A DNA stretch of 31,685 nt from an uncultured Micrococcales bacterium (GTDB lineage Bacteria; Actinomycetota; Actinomycetes; Actinomycetales; Microbacteriaceae): contig CAJXTQ010000002.1 of assembly GCA_913060985.1 (NCBI GenBank), positions 1-31,685 of the forward strand, read 5' to 3'. The translations under genes and the position numbers were made by a program. Of this stretch, positions 7,657-15,767 are shown in pieces. The notes under the pieces were generated by a model. That model did no database searches. It was given only the letters and a program-made list of their open reading frames with translations, and had not been told where the DNA came from. The stretch's first letter is position 1, and each line of letters begins with the position of its first letter.

Positions 7657-9255
7657 AAAGTGATTCATTGCTCGCTCGAGATCTTCAAGTCTCGCCTTTG
7701 CCGAAGCCCTGTTTGGCCCAGTTGATTCCAGGTAGCATTTCAGCTTCGGTTCTGTCCCGCTTGCCCTAATAAGGGCTCGAGAATTCCCATCTGGCTTTAT
7801 CTCTAGCATGTCCAGTCTTGGATCCAGCTCAACCAGGTTTCGAACTGCAAGGCTCTCACCTTCAAAATCAGTCTCTGATTTGGATTTCAACTTATTCATT
7901 AGTTGCTCGACCTCCATCATTGATTGAAGTCGAATCGATATCTGTCCAGACTGGAAATACCCCGTCCTCTCCGAAATCTGGTCTAGCCGCTGATCAAAGC
8001 TAATGCACTTTTCTTCCAACTCTTTTGCAATCAAGCAGGCAAATAGCGCGGCGGTCAATCCGTCTTTGTCAGGGGTGTAGGAGGGATCAACGCAGTAGCC
8101 CAAAGCCTCTTCAAAACCAAACAGTAGGTTCTCCACTTTGGAAATCCACTTAAACCCAGTTGGGGTCAATTCGCTTTTCAATCCTCTGTCATCTGCAAGT
8201 TTCAGGATCTGCTGAGATGAGACATAGCTTGCTGCGAGTGTGCCCTCCTGGGTTTTTGTGCTTACAAAGTCAGCCAGCAGAATACCCAGCTCATTTCCGC
8301 TTAGCATTCTGAAATCTCCACCGCTTGGAACACCAATTGCCAGTCTGTCGGCATCGGGGTCGTTGGCGATGATCAGATCAGCCGAGACCTCTCTGGCTTT
8401 AGCCATAGCCAGGTCCATCGCACCAGGTTCCTCCGGGTTGGGAAACTTGACAGTCGGGAAGGTTGGATCGGGATCTATCTGCTGCCCCACCGGATAAATG
8501 TTTTTCAATCCAGCTAATTCAAAAACCGAGCTTGCAAGCTTCCAGCCAACTCCATGCATTGCTGTGTAGACAATCTTCAGCTCCGACTCGGTTTGATCTC
8601 CCGCTAGTTGGCTGCAGCGCAGTAAATACTGCTCAATTTCATCATCTCCGATTAGCGAGTATTCATTTGATCTTCCGCTTGGGTTTATCTGATCAACAAG
8701 ATTGATCTCAGCTGCAATTTCCTGGTCTTGGGGAGGAACAATTTGAGAGTTCCCATTTGCACCACCGAGGTATACCTTGTAGCCGTTGTCATTCGGTGGG
8801 TTGTGGCTGGCAGTGACCACGATTGATGCTGAGCTATTTAGCCTTCTGCCAGTAAAAGCAACAACTGGAGTTGGAACCTGTTGATCGAACAGTTTCACCT
8901 CAATACCCGCACCAGCCAGAATCTCCGCTGAGTCTTTGGCAAAGACCTCTGAATTTTTTCGGGCATCGTATCCAATGACAACGCTCAGCTCACCATTCTT
9001 GTCCAGGTAAGAATCCCGATTCTTGAGCAAGAAATTGGCCAGCCCCTTGGCCGTTTGACTGACGACCAGCCGATTCATTCTCATCGGTCCCGGACCTAAT
9101 TCAGCTCGAAGGCCTGCAGTTCCGAAGGTAAGACGTGATGAGAACAGTTGCTCAACCTCGGAAATCTCCCCTGCATCCAGCATGCTCTGCAATTGGAGCT
9201 TTGTTTCAGGATCCGGATCTTGATCGATCCATTGTTTTACGTAATCTAGATTCAT
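7645..9255 (-). CDS. pmmB: Phosphomannomutase/phosphoglucomutase-family enzyme, likely phosphopentomutase
   Basis: A roughly 536-residue alpha-D-phosphohexomutase. TASHNPPNDNGYKVY near residue 150 holds the phosphoserine, DPDADRLAIG is the metal loop, GFEEALGY the sugar loop and RASGTEPK the phosphate-binding loop. All four signature regions are intact. ATG 9255 overlaps the stop of the upstream phosphorylase gene; GTG 9258 is equally possible. Position after a nucleoside phosphorylase, and facing the salvage operon, suggests conversion of (deoxy)ribose 1-phosphate to the 5-phosphate; this is inference, because family members also act on hexoses. M. tuberculosis has the same pair (deoD-pmmB). 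Confidence 0.9.
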   Translation of the reverse strand: MNLDYVKQWIDQDPDPETKLQLQSMLDAGEISEVEQLFSSRLTFGTAGLRAELGPGPMRMNRLVVSQTAKGLANFLLKNRDSYLDKNGELSVVIGYDARKNSEVFAKDSAEILAGAGIEVKLFDQQVPTPVVAFTGRRLNSSASIVVTASHNPPNDNGYKVYLGGANGNSQIVPPQDQEIAAEINLVDQINPSGRSNEYSLIGDDEIEQYLLRCSQLAGDQTESELKIVYTAMHGVGWKLASSVFELAGLKNIYPVGQQIDPDPTFPTVKFPNPEEPGAMDLAMAKAREVSADLIIANDPDADRLAIGVPSGGDFRMLSGNELGILLADFVSTKTQEGTLAASYVSSQQILKLADDRGLKSELTPTGFKWISKVENLLFGFEEALGYCVDPSYTPDKDGLTAALFACLIAKELEEKCISFDQRLDQISERTGYFQSGQISIRLQSMMEVEQLMNKLKSKSETDFEGESLAVRNLVELDPRLDMLEIKPDGNSRALIRASGTEPKLKCYLESTGPNRASAKARLEDLERAMNHFLEQ

Positions 9256-10052
9256 CACAGTTTGTTGATTATCTGGGCTAATAGCTTGGCAATGACGGGC
9301 TCTGCTTTTTGGCCAGCCTCAATCACCTCGGCGTGAGACAGTGGTGTTTTTTGAATTCCTGCGGCCAAATTTGTAATCAGGCTCATGCCAAACACCTCAA
9401 GCCCCGCCTCTCTGGCGGCGATTGCTTCCAGGGCGGTGGACATGCCAACAATGTCTCCGCCCATGGCTTTTGCCATTTGGACTTCGGCGGGAGTTTCATA
9501 ATGAGGCCCTGGGAACTGAACATAGACTCCTTGGTCAAGAGTTTCATCAACTTCAAGGGCTATTTTTCGAATTCTTGGTGAATATAGATCCGTAAGATCT
9601 ACAAAGTTTGCGCCACTCAGCGGTGAGTGGGCGGTCAGATTTATGTGATCAGAAATAATCACCGGCTGCCCGGGTGACCAGCTCTCTTTGATGCCCCCAG
9701 CACCATTTGTAAGAACCATCACTTCAGCGCCAAGAGCTGCAGATACTCTTACCCCGTGGCTTACCGCATCAACTCCGTATCCCTCATAGAAGTGGGTTCT
9801 TGCACCAACTACCAGCGCATGCTTTCCACTGTCTAGCTTTACAACCCTTAGCTTTCCGGTGTGGCCAGCAACGCTTGGTTTGTGAAAACCAGGTATCTCG
9901 GATGCATCAATGCTGGCTATTTCTTCACCTGCAAGATCGGCAGCCTTTGCCCATCCAGACCCGAGTGTTAGTCCAATGTCTATTGACTCAATATCTGCAG
10001 CATCTTTTATTTTTTGAGCCGCGTCCTCCGCGAGCTTTTTGGCAGTTTCCAT
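9255..10052 (-). CDS. punA: Purine nucleoside phosphorylase (trimeric class)
   Basis: A 265-residue enzyme that cleaves (deoxy)inosine and (deoxy)guanosine with phosphate. It shows the low-molecular-weight trimeric PNP pattern: LGSGWA (phosphate loop), VAGHTGKL, ARTHFYEGY, HINLT, GPHYETPAE and VGMSTALEA near the base-binding end, then SLITNLAAG. Length is close to the usual 265-290. It is the first gene of a two-gene operon with the mutase. The region upstream (10053-10112) is shared with the divergent flavoprotein gene. M. tuberculosis names its ortholog deoD although the fold is the trimeric one. Confidence 0.94.
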   Translation of the reverse strand: METAKKLAEDAAQKIKDAADIESIDIGLTLGSGWAKAADLAGEEIASIDASEIPGFHKPSVAGHTGKLRVVKLDSGKHALVVGARTHFYEGYGVDAVSHGVRVSAALGAEVMVLTNGAGGIKESWSPGQPVIISDHINLTAHSPLSGANFVDLTDLYSPRIRKIALEVDETLDQGVYVQFPGPHYETPAEVQMAKAMGGDIVGMSTALEAIAAREAGLEVFGMSLITNLAAGIQKTPLSHAEVIEAGQKAEPVIAKLLAQIINKL

Positions 10053-10112
10053 CTGAACAGTTTATTTGCAATCAAACAAGCCAAGATTCGCGAAGTGTTA
10101 GACAATAGTGAC

Positions 10113-11510
10113 GTGGCTCAAAAATTTCCATCGCACAGAATAGTAATCATCGGCGCAGGACCGGGAGGGTTCGAGGCTGCTCTCGCAGGAAGGCAGCTCG
10201 GAGCCGAGGTAATCCTGGTTGAACGTGAGGGCTGGGGTGGATCTGCGGTTTTGACCGATGTTGTTCCGTCTAAGACCTTGATAGCTGTAGCGGATATTTC
10301 CAAGCGTTTTTCAGAAATCGAAGAATTGGGTTTGAAAACTGCCGGCGCCCAGATAGAGGTCGATTTGAAAGCTGTCAACCAACGTCTGAAGAATTTGGCT
10401 CGGGAACAGTCGCTTGATATGCAGCAACAACTTGAAAAAGCTGGAGTTCAGCTGATCACGGGAACAGGCAGGTTGGATGGAAACCACGCGGTTATCGTCT
10501 CGCCAAATGATGGAAGCAAAGAAAAGCGAATAGAGACCAAGACCATCATTGTCTCCACCGGGGCACGACCAAGAGAGCTTGAATCAGCCAAACCGGATGG
10601 TGAGCGAATTTTTAACTGGAAGCAGCTTTACAACCTCGAAAGCCTTCCCGAGCATTTGATTGTGGTCGGTTCTGGTGTAACTGGAGCCGAGTTTGCCGGA
10701 GCATACCTAGCACTTGGCTCAAAGGTGACCCTTGTTTCCTCAAGGGACTATGTTTTGCCGGGTGAGGACAAGGATGCTGCCATGGTTTTGGAAAACGTAT
10801 TCAAGCGTGGCGGAATGCGGATTATGAACAAGTCCCGTGCGGAGAGCGTTGAAAACACCGGAGATGGGGTTCGAGTGACATTGAACACCGGGGAGGTGCT
10901 AATTGGCTCTCACTGTCTCATGGCAGTCGGGTCAATCCCCAACACCGAGGGGCTGAATCTTGAAGAGGCTGGCGTGGATACAAACGAGCACGGTCAGATT
11001 GTTGTGAACAAAGTTGCGGGAACTTCACGTGCCAATGTTTATGCCGCAGGTGATTGCACAAACTTCCTGCCGCTAGCATCTGTCTCAGCCATGCAGGGAA
11101 GAACTGCGGTTTTTCACGCCATGGGAGATGTCTCCACCCCGACACAGCTGAGAAATGTCACCGCAAACGTTTTCACTTCTCCTGAAATTGCCTCAGTAGG
11201 TTGGTCTCAGGAATCTATTGAAAACGACGAGGTTCGAGGGTTCGTTCATAAAATCGATTTAGAGAGTAATCCAAGGGCGAAAATGATGGGCGTTCAGGAC
11301 GGGTTTATCAAACTCTTCGCCTCCACTGGCGGAACTGTTATCGGTGGGGTTGTAGTTGCGCCAAGAGCCAGCGAGCTGATCTATTCGATTGCGGTTGCAG
11401 TTGAGAATCGTTTAACAGTCGATGACGTCAGTGCTGCCTTCGCTGTTTACCCATCGCTCTCTGGCTCAATATCTGATGCCGCCAGAGCATTGCACGTGCC
11501 AATAATTTAG
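10113..11510 (+). CDS. lpdA: LpdA-type NAD(P)H-quinone dehydrogenase (flavoprotein disulfide reductase family)
   Basis: About 465 residues with an FAD-binding GAGPGGFEAA motif near the N-terminus, a second nucleotide fold (VVGSGVTGAEFAGAYLALG) in the middle, and AAGDCTN before the dimerisation domain. The place where dihydrolipoamide dehydrogenases carry a redox CxxxxC reads LTDVVPSK, so both cysteines are gone, and the usual C-terminal His-Glu dyad reads VYPSLSGSI. This fits the actinobacterial LpdA group, which reduces quinones. GTG 10113 is preferred because the longer frame to 10014 would run back through the neighbouring gene; no ribosome binding site is visible. Its end interlocks with the convergent carboxylase gene. 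Confidence 0.9.
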   Translation: MAQKFPSHRIVIIGAGPGGFEAALAGRQLGAEVILVEREGWGGSAVLTDVVPSKTLIAVADISKRFSEIEELGLKTAGAQIEVDLKAVNQRLKNLAREQSLDMQQQLEKAGVQLITGTGRLDGNHAVIVSPNDGSKEKRIETKTIIVSTGARPRELESAKPDGERIFNWKQLYNLESLPEHLIVVGSGVTGAEFAGAYLALGSKVTLVSSRDYVLPGEDKDAAMVLENVFKRGGMRIMNKSRAESVENTGDGVRVTLNTGEVLIGSHCLMAVGSIPNTEGLNLEEAGVDTNEHGQIVVNKVAGTSRANVYAAGDCTNFLPLASVSAMQGRTAVFHAMGDVSTPTQLRNVTANVFTSPEIASVGWSQESIENDEVRGFVHKIDLESNPRAKMMGVQDGFIKLFASTGGTVIGGVVVAPRASELIYSIAVAVENRLTVDDVSAAFAVYPSLSGSISDAARALHVPII

Positions 11511-13267
11511 TCTTCGATTTGCAATATTTTCGTGCCTGCCGAGAGGGTAGTTCCCGGCTCAACTGAGAGTCCGGTTATTTTCCCGCTTCTGTGAGCGGTT
11601 ACTGGCTGCTCCATCTTCATAGCCTCCAAAACCAGCAACAGATCACCTTCATTAACGTGATCACCTTCATTTACGGCAATCTTGACCACATTTGACTGCA
11701 TTGGGGCGAAAACAACGTTTCCCTTGATTCCAGAGTGCGATGTTTGCTGGTGAGACTGTTTACGCCTTGGCGGTTTTCCAAAGTTTGCACCCTCTCCCAA
11801 CATTCGTGTTGGAACCGAGACCGATACAAGCTGACCATCAACTTCCACGCTGATTGTTTTCAGAGTTTCTAACTCTTCAGTTTCAGCGATGCCAGACCAG
11901 GGTTCGATTTCGTTGTTCCACTCGGTTTCAACCCATCGGGTGTAGACACCAAAGTCTGCCCCTTCAGCGGTGAAGGTCGGTTCATTGACCAAGAGTCTGT
12001 GGAAAGGTATCACGGTTGGGATTCCATGAACTTGAATCTCTTCTAAAGCCCTACGGGATCTTTCAAGGGCCTGCTCTCTGCTCTCGCCAGTGACAATTAA
12101 TTTCGCCAGCATGCTGTCAAAGTTGCCACTGACCTGGTCACCAGATTTCACACCAGTGTCGAACCTAACTCCGGGACCGGAGGGTTGTTGGATACTTTGA
12201 ATCTTTCCGGGAGTCGGCAAGAAATCTCTTCCGGGATCCTCGCCGTTGATTCTGAACTCAATTGAGTGACCTTTGACCTCTGGATCGGAATATTCAATCT
12301 TCCCGCCCTCTGCGATTCTTAGCTGCTCCCTGACAAGGTCAATTCCCGTTACCTCTTCACTGACTGGATGCTCCACCTGAAGCCTGGTATTCACTTCCAA
12401 AAACGAAATTGTTCCATCGGCTCCAATCAGGAACTCGCAGGTGCCAGCGCCGGTGTAACCGGCCTCTCTAAGAATCCTTTTTGACGCCTCGTAGAGCTCT
12501 GCACTCTGTTTTTCTGAAATAAATGGTGCTGGAGCTTCCTCCACAAGCTTTTGGTGTCTTCGCTGAACCGAGCAATCTCTGGTGCTGATCACCACTACAT
12601 TTCCATACTCGTCCGCTAGGCACTGGGTCTCTACATGTCGAGGCCTATCTAGGTATTTTTCAACAAAGCATTCTCCTCGACCAAATGCTTGAATGGCCTC
12701 CCTTGTTGCAGACTCAAAAAGCTCCTCGACATTATCTCCCTCGCGAGCAACTTTGATTCCTCTTCCACCGCCACCGAAGGCTGCCTTGATCGCAACGGGT
12801 AATCCATATTGCGAGACAAAGTCAGTCACCTCGGCTGCACTCTTGACCGGTTCCTTTGTCCCTGGCGCGAGCGGTGCTCCAACTTTCTCAGCTATCTGTC
12901 GAGCACTTATTTTGTCGCCTAGTACTTCGATTGCCTCCGGTGATGGACCGACCCAAATGATTCCAGCGGCGATTACTGCCCTTGCAAACTCTGCATTCTC
13001 AGCTAGGAAGCCATACCCAGGGTGGATTGCGTTTGCACCAGTTTTCTGGGCAATTCTGATGATTTTTTCAATACTCAGATAGCTCTCGGAGGCTGTTAGC
13101 CCTACCAACGAGTGAGCCTCGTCGGCCATCTGTGCGTGCATGGCGTTTCTATCGCCATCCGAGTAAATAGCAACGGTGGGAATGCCGCTATCGTGGGCAG
13201 CTCTGATGATTCTGACTGCTATCTCGCCACGGTTAGCGATGAGCAGTTTTTGAATTCTGCGTTCCAT
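11507..13267 (-). CDS. accA3: Acyl-CoA carboxylase alpha subunit: biotin carboxylase plus biotin carrier
   Basis: A 586-residue fused subunit. Residues 1-450 are a biotin carboxylase: ANRGEIAVRI near the start, HPGYGFLAEN, the ATP-grasp glycine loop FGGGGRGI at about 165-171 and EVNTRLQVEHPV. The C-terminal 70 residues are a biotinyl domain with EAMKMEQP, where Lys551 is the biotin site. It would carboxylate biotin and deliver CO2 to the carboxyltransferase encoded at 17034-18614, giving malonyl- or methylmalonyl-CoA. The biotin ligase is encoded at 18677. It lies 39 bases after maf on the same strand, with no clear ribosome binding site before its ATG. Confidence 0.95.
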   Translation of the reverse strand: MERRIQKLLIANRGEIAVRIIRAAHDSGIPTVAIYSDGDRNAMHAQMADEAHSLVGLTASESYLSIEKIIRIAQKTGANAIHPGYGFLAENAEFARAVIAAGIIWVGPSPEAIEVLGDKISARQIAEKVGAPLAPGTKEPVKSAAEVTDFVSQYGLPVAIKAAFGGGGRGIKVAREGDNVEELFESATREAIQAFGRGECFVEKYLDRPRHVETQCLADEYGNVVVISTRDCSVQRRHQKLVEEAPAPFISEKQSAELYEASKRILREAGYTGAGTCEFLIGADGTISFLEVNTRLQVEHPVSEEVTGIDLVREQLRIAEGGKIEYSDPEVKGHSIEFRINGEDPGRDFLPTPGKIQSIQQPSGPGVRFDTGVKSGDQVSGNFDSMLAKLIVTGESREQALERSRRALEEIQVHGIPTVIPFHRLLVNEPTFTAEGADFGVYTRWVETEWNNEIEPWSGIAETEELETLKTISVEVDGQLVSVSVPTRMLGEGANFGKPPRRKQSHQQTSHSGIKGNVVFAPMQSNVVKIAVNEGDHVNEGDLLLVLEAMKMEQPVTAHRSGKITGLSVEPGTTLSAGTKILQIED

Positions 13268-13306
13268 AAGGGGAAAGCTTATTGGTCTGAGGCTGAAAGC
13301 TTGGAA

Positions 13307-13912
13307 TTATTCCCAGAAATCGGTGTATTCGTAACCGAGCTCAGTGATCATTTCCCTGAGGAGTTTTAGTGAAAGGCCCACTACAGTGTGGTAGTCACCC
13401 TCAATGCGATCAATGAATGCCCCTCCCAGGGAGTCGATGGTAAACGCCCCGGCCACCTGAAGTGGTTCGCCGGAGGCGACATACTTTTTTATTTGCTCGT
13501 CAGATATATCTGAAAACCAAACTTTTGTTGCACTGAACCTGGTGATTGATCTTTTTGTCTTTAGATCGATAAGGGTTTGTCCGCTGTATAGAAACCCGGT
13601 CTTTCCACGCATGGATTGCCAGCGCCGAATTGCCAGTTCACTCACCCCCGGCTTACCAAGTATTTGGCCTTCAAAACTGAGTGCCGAATCAGCTCCAAGT
13701 ATCAAAGTGTCATCACCCGCTGTCTTTTCTGCCACATCCTCCGCCTTGGCACGAGAGAGGGTTGCCACGTAGTGCTCGGGGTTCTCGGCTTCGACACCTT
13801 TTAGAACTGCATCCTCGTCAACTTCGCTTGGTTGAACAATCGGTGACAGCCCAGCATCTGTAAGAATCTTTAGACGAGCGGGCGATTGACTGGCCAGAAT
13901 TATCTTGGTCAT
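13307..13912 (-). CDS. maf: Maf-family nucleotide pyrophosphatase
   Basis: A 201-residue Maf/HAM1-fold protein. LASQSPARLKIL at the N-terminus is the family's Ser-x-Ser-Pro-x-Arg motif, the PSEVDE segment follows at about residue 33, and GADSAL near residue 73 carries the catalytic Asp. Maf proteins hydrolyse non-canonical nucleoside triphosphates such as dTTP/UTP analogues, a house-cleaning role. The Maf-AccA3 pairing on one strand is widespread in Actinobacteria. A TATTAT box lies nine bases before the ATG. Confidence 0.93.
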   Translation of the reverse strand: MTKIILASQSPARLKILTDAGLSPIVQPSEVDEDAVLKGVEAENPEHYVATLSRAKAEDVAEKTAGDDTLILGADSALSFEGQILGKPGVSELAIRRWQSMRGKTGFLYSGQTLIDLKTKRSITRFSATKVWFSDISDEQIKKYVASGEPLQVAGAFTIDSLGGAFIDRIEGDYHTVVGLSLKLLREMITELGYEYTDFWE

Positions 13913-13927
13913 CGTGTAAGGATAATA
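13913..13927 (-). promoter_or_regulatory. Possible -10 box for maf-accA3
   Basis: Reading the minus strand, TATTAT occupies 13927-13922 and the maf ATG begins nine bases later, with no ribosome binding site between. Transcription would start only about three bases before the start codon, a near-leaderless arrangement common in Actinobacteria. No convincing -35 was found. Confidence 0.35.
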
Positions 13928-13955
13928 CGTCCCTGCAATTCGCTAAGGTTTTAGT

Positions 13956-14606
13956 ATGCAAAGACGAGGCGTCTCAGTAGCGATAGTCGATGATCACGAG
14001 GCTGTCCGCTATGGTTTCGCTGGCGCGTGTGAAGAATATGGACACACTCTGGTGGCTTCTGCAGCCACAGTGCCGGAACTTCTGGAGAAGTTGGGCAGAA
14101 GACGGGTAGACGTGGTGGTCATGGATTTGTCTCTGGCTGATGGGTCATTGATAAGTGAGAATGTCAGATCTATCACCTCAAAGCGAATGCCCGTTTTAGT
14201 TTTTTCAATTGCGGACAAACCAAAACTGGTGAGAGCGGCCATGAAAAATGGAGCTCATGCGGTGGTTCCGAAAAGTGAGTCGATGAAAGATCTTATGAAA
14301 TCAATCGAACTCACCTCCAGAGGTGTATTCATCAATAATTCAGAGACCACCGCAGCAATTGACACCGATCAAGATTTCAAGGCTGCGCAGCTTACCGAAA
14401 GAGAGCGAGAGGTTTTGACCCTTTATGCGAGCGGCCTTGCCCTGAAGCAGGTGGCCTATCAACTTGGGGTTGAACGTTCCACAGCTAAAGAGCACATAGA
14501 TCGAGTCCGGCGAAAGTATTCCAGACTTGGAAGGTATGCCGGTACAAAAATTGATCTGCTCAGGCGAGCCATTGAGGATGGCTACATCAACGAGGAGATG
14601 TTGTAG
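13956..14606 (+). CDS. Two-component response regulator, NarL/FixJ family
   Basis: A 216-residue DNA-binding regulator. The receiver domain (about 6-125) has acidic residues Asp12 and Asp13, phosphoacceptor Asp57 in VVVMDLSL, Ser84 and Lys106, all where the family needs them. The LuxR-type helix-turn-helix (about 145-205) reads LTEREREVLTLYASG, then the recognition region ERSTAKEHIDRVRRKY. ATG 13956 has AAGG seven bases upstream. It starts a three-gene cassette with no gap to the kinase gene. The cassette sits between maf and accE, pointing opposite to both. Its target genes are unknown. Confidence 0.93.
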   Translation: MQRRGVSVAIVDDHEAVRYGFAGACEEYGHTLVASAATVPELLEKLGRRRVDVVVMDLSLADGSLISENVRSITSKRMPVLVFSIADKPKLVRAAMKNGAHAVVPKSESMKDLMKSIELTSRGVFINNSETTAAIDTDQDFKAAQLTEREREVLTLYASGLALKQVAYQLGVERSTAKEHIDRVRRKYSRLGRYAGTKIDLLRRAIEDGYINEEML

Positions 14607-15767
14607 GTGGAATCACTTTCCTACTCAGCTCGCGGCAACGTCGAAAAGATCATCTTCAGAGCATTCAGTGTTGCGGTTATCTTAACTGGAATCGAGATTA
14701 TTGGAAATGCTGTTTTTCAAAGCTCAGTGTTGTTGCCAACAAACTGGATTTTGGTTGCCCTGGTAATAGCGAGCCAGCTTGGTCTGGTTTATGGGGCGTG
14801 GTTTGGAACCAAACCTAAATCGTGGATGGTTTTTCACGGGATTACTCCTGCTGCAGTTATCCTGCTTTGGCCGATTTTGGCCACAGACGGCTCTGGATTA
14901 CCAGAAGATTTCCGACCCTGGGTTTGGTGGGCAATGGGTATGAGTGCCATATCAATCAGCATCGCTTTCAAGCAACCATTCAGTCTCATTGGCGCAATCG
15001 CTGTAACACTTTTCTGGTTTTTCTTCTCCGCAACTGAGCTGGGAGGGGCGATCGACCTAGAGCGGCGTATTCAGGACAGTGTTTTGGTTTTGATGCTTGG
15101 GGGCGTCTTCGGGTCTTTAGCGGGGCTGATTATTGAACAATTTGGAAAAGTTGATGAGGCAAACTCAAAGAGTTTGCGTGACTCTGTAGCCAGAGCCCAG
15201 GTCGATGCCAGGGAGCGAGAGCGAGGACTGGTTGATGCGCTGGTGCATGACAGGGTTCTCAACACTCTGCTTTTGGCCTCCAAAGCCAAATCCACAGGGG
15301 AGCACCAGGCAGCCGCTGACTCGGCCCATCAAGCACTGGAGGAGCTTTCCAGTATGCGGGAGCAGTCCGAGGAAAGGTCTTCATACTCATCACTTGCCCT
15401 GGTCAAATCATTGAATTCAGCGGCTCGGGAGATAGGTGAGGTTGTCATAAGCAGCTCCGGAACCGGTTCTGTTGCTGTCCCTGCTGAAGTTGGCGAGGCC
15501 TTAACACAGGCCGCATTACAGGCCATTGAGAATTCAAGGAAGCATTCACTGGCGCCGAGGACCTATCTGCACTCCGACAGTAACTCCGAGCAAATAACAA
15601 TTAGTGTCAAGGACTACGGAAAAGGATTTAGGTCATCTCGCGTGAGTAGGAACAGGCTCGGAGTGAGATTGAGCATCATCGGTCGAGTGGAGGCTGTGGG
15701 CGGTACTGCAAAAATCGAGTCAATTCCGAATGTGGGCACGGAGGTGTTTCTTTCATGGACTCGCTGA
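14607..15767 (+). CDS. Membrane sensor histidine kinase
   Basis: A 386-residue kinase. Roughly residues 17-180 hold five or six membrane helices with almost no extracytoplasmic domain. A dimerisation helix follows, with the likely phosphorylated His214 in LVHDRVLNTLL, then an HATPase domain with an N-box around Asn309 (AIENSRKHS) and a G-box DYGKGF at 336-341, closing with a GGTAKIES strand. The His-Asp-x-Val context is typical of kinases paired with NarL-type regulators. GTG 14607 directly follows the regulator's stop. With short loops, it probably senses something in or at the membrane, or through the third protein; this is inference. Confidence 0.9.
   Translation: MESLSYSARGNVEKIIFRAFSVAVILTGIEIIGNAVFQSSVLLPTNWILVALVIASQLGLVYGAWFGTKPKSWMVFHGITPAAVILLWPILATDGSGLPEDFRPWVWWAMGMSAISISIAFKQPFSLIGAIAVTLFWFFFSATELGGAIDLERRIQDSVLVLMLGGVFGSLAGLIIEQFGKVDEANSKSLRDSVARAQVDARERERGLVDALVHDRVLNTLLLASKAKSTGEHQAAADSAHQALEELSSMREQSEERSSYSSLALVKSLNSAAREIGEVVISSSGTGSVAVPAEVGEALTQAALQAIENSRKHSLAPRTYLHSDSNSEQITISVKDYGKGFRSSRVSRNRLGVRLSIIGRVEAVGGTAKIESIPNVGTEVFLSWTR

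Noticed and set aside
10014..10112. N-terminal extension of the LpdA-like frame
   Set aside because: The first 13 codons lie inside the divergent phosphorylase gene and the added residues come before the normal start of the FAD fold.
12693..13082. 129-codon plus-strand frame opposite the biotin carboxylase gene
   Set aside because: The minus-strand gene has intact carboxylase motifs across the same bases; the plus-strand protein matches nothing and has no plausible start signal.
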